A stretch of 64,000 nucleotides of DNA from Streptomyces cavernae. Lineage in GTDB: Bacteria > Actinomycetota > Actinomycetes > Streptomycetales > Streptomycetaceae. Positions within the stretch are counted from its first letter, which is position 1, and each line of letters opens with the position of its first letter. Location of the stretch: the NCBI RefSeq assembly GCF_004023625.1, contig NZ_RPDJ01000011.1, positions 62,001 to 126,000 on the forward strand, in the 5' to 3' direction. Positions 16,521 to 24,378 of the stretch are shown piece by piece. Below the pieces are notes generated by a model. It did not search any database and had not been told where the DNA came from. It saw only the letters and a list, made by a program, of their open reading frames with translations. A program made the position numbers and the translations under genes.

Positions 16521-17338
16521 AGATCTGGCTCGACGGCGGGTTGCAGGAGCTGGACTCCGCCCGCGTCTCCGTCCTCGACCACGGGCTGACCGTGGGTGAT
16601 GGCGTCTTCGAGACGGTGAAGGCGGTCGAGGGACGGCCGTTCGCGCTGACCCGCCACCTGGAGCGGCTGGCACGCTCGGCGCGCGGTCTGGGGTTGCCCG
16701 AGCCGGACCTGGACGAGGTGCGCCGCGCCTGCACCGCCGTCCTGGAGGCCGGCCCCGTGGCGCTCGGCCGGTTGCGGATCACCTACACCGGAGGCATCTC
16801 GCCGCTCGGCTCGGACCGCGGCGACCACGGTCCGACCCTGGTCGTCGCGGTCGGTGAGACCACCCGGCGCCCCGACTCCACCGCCGTGATCACGGTTCCC
16901 TGGACCCGCAACGAGCGGGGCGCGCTCGCCGGACTGAAGACCACCTCGTACGCCGAGAACGTGGTGGCCCTCGCCCGCGCCCATGAACAGGGCGCTTCCG
17001 AGGCGCTGTTCGGGAACACCGTCGGCCGGCTGTGCGAGGGCACGGGATCGAACGTCTTCGTCGTCCTCGACGGCGAGATCCACACGCCTCCGCTCGACTC
17101 CGGCTGCCTCGCGGGCATCACCCGCGCCCTCACCGTCGAGTGGACGGGCGCGCAGGAGACCGACCTGCCTCTGGACGTCCTGGACCGGGCCGACGAGATC
17201 TTCCTGACCTCCACCCTGCGCGACATCCAGGCCGTACACCGGGTGGACGGCCGTGATCTGGCGGACGCGCCGGGCCCGGTGACCGCCAAGGCGATGCGGG
17301 TCTTCGGCGAGCGGTCCGGGAACGACCTCGATCCCTGA
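16517..17338 (+). CDS. pabC: aminodeoxychorismate lyase (class IV PLP enzyme)
   Basis: A 273-aa fold-type IV PLP enzyme in the branched-chain aminotransferase/ADC lyase family. MKIWLDGGLQELDSARVSVL and DHGLTVGDGVFETVKA form the N-terminal domain; the PLP lysine is in LKTTSYAENVVALA and the cofactor phosphate loop in EGTGSNVFVVLDG. It should release pyruvate from aminodeoxychorismate to give p-aminobenzoate. The GTG at 16517 overlaps the pabB stop and follows GTGGAGGG. A D-amino-acid transaminase role is the alternative, but adjacency to pabB favours PabC. Confidence 0.87.
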   Translation: MKIWLDGGLQELDSARVSVLDHGLTVGDGVFETVKAVEGRPFALTRHLERLARSARGLGLPEPDLDEVRRACTAVLEAGPVALGRLRITYTGGISPLGSDRGDHGPTLVVAVGETTRRPDSTAVITVPWTRNERGALAGLKTTSYAENVVALARAHEQGASEALFGNTVGRLCEGTGSNVFVVLDGEIHTPPLDSGCLAGITRALTVEWTGAQETDLPLDVLDRADEIFLTSTLRDIQAVHRVDGRDLADAPGPVTAKAMRVFGERSGNDLDP

Positions 17339-17426
17339 CCGCCGACTCCCAGCGACGTGGCGAAGATCCAAAAATGCCTTGCGAACCAGGCAGACGCGGC
17401 ACTGTCCAGGGGGTAGAAACACCCTG

Positions 17427-18251
17427 ATGACCACGACCCTGCGGCCGATCGAGCCGCTCCAGCGGGCGGCGGACGGTACGCGTTCACGCCGCTACCAGGT
17501 GTGCGTGAACAGCCGTCCGGCGGGTGTCATACACCTCGGTACGCACCCCGTCTTCGGTGACTCCACCGCCCGGATCCTGGACCTCCGCATCGGGGAGCCG
17601 GACCGCCGGCGCGGCCGCGGCACGGTGGCCGCGCTCGCCGCGGAGGAGGTGGCTCGGGGCTGGGGCTGCCGCCGGATCGAGACGTCCGTCCCCGCCGAGG
17701 CGGAGGCGGCACTGAGGCTGGCGACGGCGCTGGGCTACGTACTGGGCAGCCGCGGCATGGTGAAGACCCTGGGCGACATTCCGCCGGAACTGCCCGCGGG
17801 GAGCCGGAGCCGGCCCATGACCCGGGCCGAGTTCGACCCCTGGCTGGCACACAGTGTGGAGGCCTACGCGCAGGACTGGGTCAACTGCGCTGTACCGGAG
17901 GCGGACGCCCGCACCAAATCCGAGCGGGACTACGCCAGTCTGCTGCCGGAAGGCCTCGCCACCGCGGGCGTCACACTCAGTGTCCTGGAACACGAGGGCA
18001 CCCCGGTCGGCACGCTCCAACTGGGTTCCCACGACGGCATGGCCTTCGTCCACGACGTGGAGACCGACGCCCGGTACCGCGGGCGGGGCCACGGCCGCTC
18101 CTTGATGCTGCTGGCGGAGGCCCAGGCCATCACCGCCGGCAGCGCGGCCATCGCCCTCAACGTCTTCGCGGGCAACACCCCGGCCGAACGTCTCTACGAG
18201 TCACTCGGATACGAGACGACGATCCGGCACCTGTACAAGCCCCTGCTCTGA
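17427..18251 (+). CDS. tandem GNAT acetyltransferase
   Basis: A 274-aa protein with two acetyltransferase halves. The N-half has RIGEPDRRRGRGTVAALAAE, a complete acetyl-CoA loop; the C-half has DVETDARYRGRGHGRSLMLL and ALNVFAGNTPAERLYESLGY, so both halves keep the core motif. The ATG at 17427 follows CCAGGGGG. It is 88 bases after pabC and may be cotranscribed. The substrate is not predictable. Confidence 0.85.
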   Translation: MTTTLRPIEPLQRAADGTRSRRYQVCVNSRPAGVIHLGTHPVFGDSTARILDLRIGEPDRRRGRGTVAALAAEEVARGWGCRRIETSVPAEAEAALRLATALGYVLGSRGMVKTLGDIPPELPAGSRSRPMTRAEFDPWLAHSVEAYAQDWVNCAVPEADARTKSERDYASLLPEGLATAGVTLSVLEHEGTPVGTLQLGSHDGMAFVHDVETDARYRGRGHGRSLMLLAEAQAITAGSAAIALNVFAGNTPAERLYESLGYETTIRHLYKPLL

Positions 18252-18264
18252 GCACGGCGCGGCC

Positions 18265-18296
18265 GGTGCCGCCCAGCGGTCACCCCCGGCGGCACC
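18265..18296. terminator. hairpin between convergent genes
   Basis: 9-base stem GGTGCCGCC / GGCGGCACC with a 14-base loop, 14 bases after the GNAT stop and upstream of the convergent thioredoxin-fold gene end. No T run, as is usual here. Confidence 0.5.
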
Positions 18297-18337
18297 CTCC
18301 TGCTGATCACGCTCTCCGTGGTCACCTTCCCCCTTGG

Positions 18338-18844
18338 TCATCCTCCCTGTGCGACGAGCAGCCCGTCGACGATCTCCTCGATGCGCGCCCGCAGCCCCTC
18401 CTGGCTCTTGCCGCCGTCGAGTCGCTCACCGCCGATGACATACGTCGGGGTGCCCGTCACACCGATCGCCTTGCCCTCCGCCTGGTCGGCGTCGACGATC
18501 AGGATGTGCCGGCCGTCGATCAGGGCGGTGTCGAACTCCTCTGCGTCCAGCCCGAGTTCACGGGCCACCTCGACCAGGAAGGGTTCTCCCTTACGGGACA
18601 GTTCCTCCACCCTGCCGAGCACCGCCTCGACGTACGCCCAGCCCTGCCCCTGCTCAGCGGCCTCCTCGGCGGCCTGCGCCGCGGCGAAGGAGTGCCGGTG
18701 CTTGTCGAGCGGGAAGTGACGCAGCCGGAGTTCGAGCCGGTCGCCGTAGCGGGCGCGCAGCGCCCGGAGGTCGTCGAGCGCCTCGCGGCAGTCGGGGCAC
18801 TGCAGTTCGCACCAGACGTCGAGTACAGGGGAAGGATTGCTCAT
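18338..18844 (-). CDS. DsbA/FrnE-family thiol oxidoreductase
   Basis: A 168-aa thioredoxin-fold protein starting MSNPSPVLDVWCELQCPDCR. The CPDC active site lies at the end of the first strand and the cis-proline loop is GVTGTPTYVIGG; the helical insert between them is typical of DsbA-like proteins. No signal peptide, so it is cytoplasmic. A disulfide oxidoreductase or glutathione/mycothiol-linked role is inferred. The ATG at 18844 was chosen because family similarity begins there; the frame is open much further upstream. Confidence 0.87.
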   Translation of the reverse strand: MSNPSPVLDVWCELQCPDCREALDDLRALRARYGDRLELRLRHFPLDKHRHSFAAAQAAEEAAEQGQGWAYVEAVLGRVEELSRKGEPFLVEVARELGLDAEEFDTALIDGRHILIVDADQAEGKAIGVTGTPTYVIGGERLDGGKSQEGLRARIEEIVDGLLVAQGG

Positions 18845-19048
18845 GCGGACAGTCTCCCAGCCCATTGGCGGTGACCCGGAATCGGACCCGGAATCGGACC
18901 CGGACCCGGACCGGCACCGTGGAAGGAGCCTTACCCGGATATGTCCCTGAGGTCCTGCCGGAGCGTGGCATACCGGGCCCCGAGAGGTGCACGATGGAGG
19001 GGACCGGCGCTCGCGTCGTACGACCGCCCTACGCCCTGGAGGACCGGG

Positions 19049-19492
19049 ATGATTGCCGAGACCGTCTGTTCCGCCGTCTCCGCGGCAGGCCTGGGCATCG
19101 CCGCGGTCACGGCCTATCGGAAGCGGTTCCTTCGCGCGGCCCGCATCGCCGCCTATTCCCTCGTCCCGCTCGGTCTGGTGATGACGGGAGTCGTCGAGTG
19201 GCTGGCGGACACCGCGTTCAGCCCCGTGGCCTGGGCGGGCTTCGGCGTGCTGGGCGTGTCCTGGCTGCTGTTCGTGACGACGCGCGCGGTCGAGCGGCGC
19301 GGCGGCGGAACGCGCAAGGAACGCAAGGCCGCGCGAGCCGCGCAGCAAGACGCGGTGGCTCCCTCGGCGTCGGCACCCTCACTGGGCCCGGCCACCCACC
19401 CGGTGGCCCGCCCCGCGGCGAAGCCGCGCGCCACGGAGCCCGCCGACGACTTCAGCGACATCGAGGCCATCCTCAAAAAGCACGGGATATGA
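19049..19492 (+). CDS. membrane protein, unknown function
   Basis: A 147-aa protein. Three hydrophobic segments: MIAETVCSAVSAAGLGIAAV, IAAYSLVPLGLVMTGVVEWL, and VAWAGFGVLGVSWLLFVTT. A charged Ala/Pro-rich cytoplasmic tail ends DDFSDIEAILKKHGI. The ATG at 19049 follows CTGGAGGACCGGG. Organisation and tail look conserved-hypothetical, but I recognise no family. A terminator follows directly. Confidence 0.75.
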   Translation: MIAETVCSAVSAAGLGIAAVTAYRKRFLRAARIAAYSLVPLGLVMTGVVEWLADTAFSPVAWAGFGVLGVSWLLFVTTRAVERRGGGTRKERKAARAAQQDAVAPSASAPSLGPATHPVARPAAKPRATEPADDFSDIEAILKKHGI

Positions 19493-19508
19493 CCCGGGTG
19501 GCTCCGGC

Positions 19509-19531
19509 GTGACCGAATTGAGTTCGGTCAC
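19509..19531 (+). terminator. short perfect hairpin after the membrane protein gene
   Basis: GTGACCGAA / TTCGGTCAC, nine paired bases with a TTGAG loop, 16 bases after the stop. The rest of the gap to 19788 is lower in G+C than its surroundings and has no recognised signal apart from the start region of the next small gene. Confidence 0.7.
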
Positions 19532-19788
19532 GGTGGCCCTCGTCCATTTCCCCGTTCACGGAATGGAATCCTCGCCATCCCCGTTTCGGGAAGCCGGAAC
19601 ACGCCTCGATTGAAACGTCACAGGAGATCGCGATCGGAGCGACACGGACGATAACGACACACAGGATCAATGCTCGCAACAGAAGCGATCACGATCGCTC
19701 CGACCAGTCACGGGTATTGCTGAACTCCCGGCCAATTCGGGCGTGTTGATCGCGGCGAGGGTACTCGCTGCGCCATCATCGCCGCGAG

Positions 19789-19959
19789 ATGCTCGACACG
19801 ACACAGAGCGACTCCGCGCCAACGCCCGACGAGCGCTTCGCGCCCGACGAGCGACGCGGTTGTCTCTTCGCACTGTCCCAGCCGCCGCTGATGATCTTCC
19901 TGGCGGTGATCGGCTGTCTGCTGCTCATGGCTTCGCTGCACGACCTGCTGCTGCTTTGA
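19789..19959 (+). CDS. 56-aa small membrane protein
   Basis: ATG at 19789 opens a 57-codon frame: an acidic/polar N-terminal half (MLDTTQSDSAPTPDERFAPD) followed by PPLMIFLAVIGCLLLMASLH and DLLLL at the C-terminus, a clear transmembrane helix. It is a tail-anchored-like topology. Codon third positions fit a real gene. The ribosome-binding site is weak (GCGAG). No family recognised. Confidence 0.5.
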   Translation: MLDTTQSDSAPTPDERFAPDERRGCLFALSQPPLMIFLAVIGCLLLMASLHDLLLL

Positions 19960-20000
19960 GCCGTACACGGAGCCCGAGGCGTCACCCGCCCAGGGCTCCG

Positions 20001-20558
20001 TCAGCCGGCGGCTTCCTTGCGCCGGGCCCGGTAGGCGGCGACATGCAACCGGTTTCCGCAGGTACGGCTGTCGCAGTAGCGACGGGAGCGGTTGCGGGAG
20101 AGATCGACGAAGGCACGGCGGCAGTCGGGCGCCTCACAACGGCGCAGCCGCTCGCGCTCGCCCGCCACCACGAAGAAGGCCAGGGCCATTCCGCAGTCGG
20201 CCGCGAGATGATCGGCGACGGAGGCGCCGGGCGCGAAGTAGTGGACGTGCCAGTCGTAGCCGTCGTGATCGGTCAGCCGGGGAGTGGTCCCGGCAGCGGC
20301 GACCAGCTCGTTGATCACCGCCGCGGCACTGGGGGCGTCCGGGGCGGCGAAGACCGTGGCGAACCGGGCCCGGATCCGGCGAACCTCGGCGAGGTCGTGC
20401 TCCGTGAGTACCCCGACGTCGCTGATCTCGTGGTTCCGCACGAAGTCGTGCAGGGCGGCGACATCCGCGAGCCCGTCGGAGGTGTCGTCCTCCGGCGCGG
20501 TGTTCACCAGATCGACCACGGTGTCGAGGGCGCACCGGGTGTCATGGGTGATCAGCAC
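20001..20558 (-). CDS. CGNR zinc-finger protein (ABATE domain), probable transcription factor
   Basis: A 185-aa protein with an N-terminal ABATE domain (RCALDTVVDLVNTAPEDD, then the helical middle) and the C-terminal CGNR zinc finger: RCEAPDCRRAFVDLSRNRSR followed by RYCDSRTCGNRLHVAAYRAR, giving C..C..C..C ligands. Such proteins are predicted stress-related regulators; DNA binding is inferred. The GTG at 20558 follows AGGGAGCGAAAC; the longer upstream frame is rejected as low-complexity. Confidence 0.85.
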   Translation of the reverse strand: MLITHDTRCALDTVVDLVNTAPEDDTSDGLADVAALHDFVRNHEISDVGVLTEHDLAEVRRIRARFATVFAAPDAPSAAAVINELVAAAGTTPRLTDHDGYDWHVHYFAPGASVADHLAADCGMALAFFVVAGERERLRRCEAPDCRRAFVDLSRNRSRRYCDSRTCGNRLHVAAYRARRKEAAG

Positions 20559-20981
20559 GTTTCGCTCCCTGGCCTGGGGGTCGGGCCGACGCCCGCCGAT
20601 GCTGGCCGAGCCTAGCGGCTCCGCGCCGTGGGGGACCCGGAGCCGGCCGCGTCCGCCGCCGGCTCCGGGCGGACTGCCGCCGGAAGTGGCCGGGACGTGG
20701 CCGGAACCCATCGCCGGCACGGCAGGAGCGCACCTGCCGTGGCGCGACGGCAGGGAGGCCGGCCCGCTCCTGCGCCTCGGGCGGGCGCCGTGTGTGGGAC
20801 GTGGACGCAGAGTCGGTGGGACATGGTCGCGCGGAGTGGGGCGCGGCCGGGCATACGTCGGCGCCCTCACCGCGGAAGGCCTCGCGGTGACGGCGCCGAT
20901 GTTTACCGTATGCGGTTGTCCAGGCCCGAGCCGTCTCCCCGAGTGGACGGCGCCGGGCTGCTCGGTGGGGGTCGTCTCGCC
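20559..20981. other. 423-base gap, no convincing gene
   Basis: Open frames here are Arg/Pro/Gly-rich and match nothing recognisable. On the minus strand TAGGCT at 20613-20608 could be the -10 of the CGNR gene. The segment may hold the remains of a lost gene, but I cannot identify one. Confidence 0.4.
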
Positions 20982-21395
20982 TCAGCTTTCCGCCAGGATG
21001 TGCGAGAGCTCCGTGTCGAGGTCGAAGTGGCGGTGTTCGGTACCGGGCGGCACGGCAGCGTCCGTGCGTCGCAGGAACGATTCCAGGGCCCGCGCGGGGG
21101 CCTCCAGCAGGGCCTCGCCCTCAGGAGAGCTCAGGGCGATGCAGACGACGCCCTGACCGTGGCTGCGGGACGGCCAGACGCGGACGTCGCCGGTGCCGGT
21201 GGGCCGGTGCAGGCCTTCCGCGAGGAGGTCGCGGGCGAACACCCACTCGACGGTCTCCTCGGCTCCGGTGTGGAACGTGGCGTGCACGGCGTAGGGGTCG
21301 GCCGTGTCGTACCGGAGTCCCGCGGGAACAGGCAGTGAAGACTCGCTGGACACAACAAGGCGCAGGTGCAGCTCACAGCTCACCGTGGTGTTCAT
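20982..21395 (-). CDS. ssgB: sporulation-specific cell division protein SsgB
   Basis: A 137-aa SsgA-like protein, MNTTVSCELHLRLVVSSESS through to DTELSHILAES, which I recognise as SsgB almost residue for residue. In Streptomyces SsgB recruits and promotes polymerisation of FtsZ at sporulation septa together with SsgA. It is cytoplasmic and sporulation-specific. It is divergent from the PGPGW membrane protein gene at 21587, with a 191-base shared upstream region. ssgB of S. coelicolor is reported to be transcribed by stress sigma factor SigH; a GTTT sequence on the minus strand at 21480-21477 could be part of such a promoter, which is only a suggestion. Confidence 0.96.
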   Translation of the reverse strand: MNTTVSCELHLRLVVSSESSLPVPAGLRYDTADPYAVHATFHTGAEETVEWVFARDLLAEGLHRPTGTGDVRVWPSRSHGQGVVCIALSSPEGEALLEAPARALESFLRRTDAAVPPGTEHRHFDLDTELSHILAES

Positions 21396-21586
21396 AAGCG
21401 CCAGGGCCTTTCGCTCGGTGTGCGCTCGGGGATTCGCACGTCAGCGAAATCGACATGCCACCTACGGTGCCGTTGTAAACCCCTCTGCGCGTTTTGCATG
21501 TGTTTACGTAACTCATCCGGACCAGTATTCGTTCGCCGGGTACGACCATTTCGGTCACCGGTACGTTTCAGGTAGGGTTTGGCCGT

Positions 21587-22021
21587 ATGAATACGGGGAG
21601 TGACGAATCGGGGGAGGTCGCGGCGGTGACCGACGAACCGAAGTCGGAGCCGCCGCTCGGCTCGCGTGCGCCGGAATTCATCAAGGCCCGCCGGGCGCTT
21701 CACCTCAGCTGGCAGGTGGGCGTCTTCGTGGTGGGCCTCGCGGTCGTCGTGGCCGGAGTGATCATGCTGCCGCTGCCCGGCCCCGGCTGGCTGGTGATCT
21801 TCGGCGGCATGGCGCTCTGGGCCACCGAGTTCGTCTGGGCACAGTTGGTGCTGCGCTGGACCAAACGGAAAGTGACCGAGGCGACACAGCGGGCGCTCGA
21901 CCCCAAGGTGCGGCGCCGCAACATCATTCTGACCTCGGTCGGACTGGTGATCATCGGCGTACTGCTCACCATTTACTTCTGGAAATTCGGCTTCGCGATG
22001 CCCTGGAAGATCAAGGAGTGA
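21587..22021 (+). CDS. PGPGW-motif membrane protein (TIGR02611 family)
   Basis: A 144-aa membrane protein. A polar N-terminal 40 residues precede LSWQVGVFVVGLAVVVAGVI, then MLPLPGPGWLVIFGGMALWA, which contains the PGPGW signature, and a last helix RRRNIILTSVGLVIIGVLLT. The family is recognised and has no known biochemical role. It is divergently oriented from ssgB, an arrangement conserved in Streptomyces. The ATG is at 21587; ATG-proximal ribosome-binding signals are weak (TAGGGTTTGGCC). Confidence 0.88.
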   Translation: MNTGSDESGEVAAVTDEPKSEPPLGSRAPEFIKARRALHLSWQVGVFVVGLAVVVAGVIMLPLPGPGWLVIFGGMALWATEFVWAQLVLRWTKRKVTEATQRALDPKVRRRNIILTSVGLVIIGVLLTIYFWKFGFAMPWKIKE

Positions 22022-22136
22022 AGCCCGTCCGGCAAGCAGGCGCCATGGGCCGCACGGCGCGGCCCGTTGGCCCCGGCGTCGCCTCTGGTGCGGGTCGGAG
22101 CACCCCGTGACATGGGGTAATGTTCTCTGTGCGCCC

Positions 22137-22208
22137 GGGCGATTAGCTCAGTGGGAGAGCGCTTCGTTCACACCGAAGAGGTCACTGGTTCGAACCCAGT
22201 ATCGCCCT
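22137..22208 (+). tRNA. tRNA-Val(CAC), copy A
   Basis: Acceptor GGGCGAT/ATCGCCC, anticodon loop TTCACAC (anticodon CAC), T-arm ACTGG-TTCGAAC-CCAGT. The 71 bases of stem and loops are identical to copy B at 32870. The discriminator base here is U (T at 22208), not the A expected for valine tRNA. TAATGT at 22119-22124 is a possible -10. Confidence 0.93.
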
Positions 22209-22975
22209 CGCCGTTTCTTGGCCACGTGAATCCGTGTGGCTCCTTGTGGCTTGTGGCTCCGCATGCTGGGTGGTGCTCCAGGTCGCTTCTCGCGGGAGTC
22301 GGCCGGGTCGTCGGCCCCGGCTCCGGCCCCTGCACGGTCGATGGGGGCACCGGGACCCGTGAGGCCCCCGTACGGCCGTCCATCCCGGCGCTCTGAAGCC
22401 GTCACATCGACGCAGCCTCGTGAACCGCACCTTTTGCGACCGGCATCGTTCGGCGACCGGCATCTTTCGATGACCGGCATCGCTCGACCGGGCATTGTTC
22501 GGCGACCTGTGCCGTTCAGCCGGCACCGTTCGACCTGGCACCGTGCGACCGGTGCCACTCGACGACTGGGCACCCTCCAACCATCGTTCCGACCCCGTGG
22601 TCGCCACGCCCCGCCCTCCGAAGGCTCCGCCCGCCGAAGGCCGTCTCCGGCCGCCCTCCAGGGGCGCCTCTCGAAGACCGGTCCCAACGTCGCGGGCCGG
22701 TCGCCAACGCCGGACCCACTCGCCACAACCACCCGGGCCACATTCCCAGCCCACCTCCCCAGGCCACCCGCCCAGTCCACCTTTTCTTCCCAACCGACCC
22801 AGCCCACCACCAGGCCGCTGACCACCACCATCCCGTTCGACCCCTCGATCACATCCACCCCACCTGCACCGCGAGTCCCTCACAGCCACCCAAGCCACAC
22901 CAGTCCCGGACCGGAACGCTCAACTCCGCCGGTCGGCGACGTCAAACCGCGCCTCATCAATTTCTGTCCGAATCG
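22209..22975. other. gene-poor region before the glycan-uptake operon
   Basis: About 770 bases with no convincing gene. 22425-22570 contains six or more degenerate copies of an ACCGGCATCGTTCG-like string, including CGACCGGCATCGTTCGG, CGACCGGCATCTTTCG, TGACCGGCATCGCTCG and ACCTGGCACCGTGCG. 22610-22900 is C-rich with long CCAC/CCCA tracts. The operon promoter follows at once. Confidence 0.55.
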
Positions 22976-23035
22976 TTGACGCGCCTCAAACCCCTCCGTA
23001 CCTTGTGCCAGCAAGCGCTTACTTGAAACGATTCA
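22976..23035 (+). promoter_or_regulatory. operon promoter with LacI-family-like operators
   Basis: TTGACG (22976-22981), 17 bases, TACCTT (22999-23004): a good vegetative promoter. Just downstream, over the expected transcription start, are AAGCGCTT (23013-23020) and TGAAACGATTCA (23024-23035), both resembling LacI/GalR-family operators (TGNAANCGNTTNCA-like). Repression until sugar is present is the natural reading. No LacI-family gene is in the window. Confidence 0.65.
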
Positions 23036-23074
23036 TGACTTGGTTCATGACGGCGGCTGCGGGGAGGCCTGGCT

Positions 23075-24364
23075 GTGCAGGACAACGGGAGAGTGGAGCG
23101 ACGCGCGGTGCTCAAGGCGGGCGGCGCCTCGGTGGCAGCGCTCGGATTAGCCGCGGCGGGCTGTGGCGGCAACAGTGGCGGCTCGGGCGGTGACGGCACC
23201 GTCGAACTCCGCTTCGCCTGGTGGGGTGCCGAGGAGCGGTCCAAGAGGATCAACCAGAGCATCGCGCTCTTCGAGAAGAAGTACCCCAAGATCAAGATCA
23301 AGCCGGACTTCACGGACTACGTGAAGTTCTGGGAGAAGTTCCAGACCCAGGCCGCCGGCGGCAACCCCCCGGACGTCTTCCAGAACGCGATCGCCTTCGT
23401 GGCCAAGTACGACAAGCGCGGCGTTCTGCTCGACCTCAAGTCGCAGGTCGACGCGGGCAATCTGAACATGAAGGGCTTCCGGGCCGGGCTGGAGAAGGTG
23501 GGCGAGCTCGACGGCAAACTGCTCGGCGTGCCCGTCGGCTCCAACACCATGTCCCTCGTCATCGACCAGAAGGTCTTCGACAAGGCGGGCGTCAAGGCGG
23601 AGCAGGGCTGGACCTGGGACGAGTTCTTCGCCGCGCTCCAGAAGATCCGGGACAAGGAGAAGGTCGCGGGCGACACCGGCTACCACAGCGTCATGTACCT
23701 GTACGACCTCTACCTGCGGCAGAACGGCAAGGCGTTCTTCACCAAGGACGGTCTCGGCTTCACCGAGGCGGACCTGACCGAGTGGTGGACCGACGCCTAC
23801 AACCGCGTCAAGGCCGGCATCATCGCCGACCCCAAGAAGGTGGAGCAGATCAAGCCCAAATCGGCGCTTGCCGACGGTCTTGCCGCCTGCGAGTTCACCT
23901 GGGACAACTTCGCGGTCCGCTACGCCACGGAGGGCGACAGCACCTACAGCCTGGCGCCGCTGCCGACCACCGACGGCAAGAAGACCGGCCAGTACCTCTC
24001 CTCGCTGATGCTGAGCGGCTCCGCGCGCACCAAGCACCCCAAGGAAGTCGCGCAGTTCATCGACTTCATGGTGCACGACCCCGAGGTCGGAAAGATCATG
24101 GGGTACGACCGCGGAATCCTGTCCACCACGGAGCAGTTCGAGGCGTTCCAGCCCAGCGATCCCGAGGCCAAGAAGATCGCCGCGTACGAGGACCAGGTCG
24201 CGAAGGCCGGTCTGCTGGAGGAGATCACTCCCCACCCGGCGGGTGCGGACACCGTCGAGGCCGCCTTCCTGCGCATCGCCGGTGACGTGTCCCAGGGCAC
24301 GTCGAAGGTCTCCGAGGCCGTCAAGCAGTTCTTCTCCGAGGCGAAGAGCGCTCTCGAAGCCTGA
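23075..24364 (+). CDS. sugar ABC transporter substrate-binding lipoprotein (TTA-containing)
   Basis: A 429-aa family 1 extracellular solute-binding protein. The N-terminus VERRAVLKAGGASVAALGLA ends in lipobox AAGC, and its twin Arg suggests Tat export and lipid anchoring. The mature protein begins with a Gly/Ser linker and VELRFAWWGAEERSKRIN, typical of oligosaccharide binders. The GTG at 23075 follows GGGGAGG. Leu25, within the signal peptide, is encoded by TTA (23147-23149), the rare bldA-dependent codon. First gene of an operon with two permeases; no ATPase gene, so the shared MsiK-type ATPase is presumably used. Confidence 0.92.
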   Translation: MQDNGRVERRAVLKAGGASVAALGLAAAGCGGNSGGSGGDGTVELRFAWWGAEERSKRINQSIALFEKKYPKIKIKPDFTDYVKFWEKFQTQAAGGNPPDVFQNAIAFVAKYDKRGVLLDLKSQVDAGNLNMKGFRAGLEKVGELDGKLLGVPVGSNTMSLVIDQKVFDKAGVKAEQGWTWDEFFAALQKIRDKEKVAGDTGYHSVMYLYDLYLRQNGKAFFTKDGLGFTEADLTEWWTDAYNRVKAGIIADPKKVEQIKPKSALADGLAACEFTWDNFAVRYATEGDSTYSLAPLPTTDGKKTGQYLSSLMLSGSARTKHPKEVAQFIDFMVHDPEVGKIMGYDRGILSTTEQFEAFQPSDPEAKKIAAYEDQVAKAGLLEEITPHPAGADTVEAAFLRIAGDVSQGTSKVSEAVKQFFSEAKSALEA

Positions 24365-24378
24365 GAAGAGGAACAGCA

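Noticed and set aside
20559..20981. A gene in the gap between the CGNR protein and ssgB
   Set aside because: The open frames have Arg/Pro/Gly-rich low-complexity products, no ribosome-binding site and no recognisable motif.
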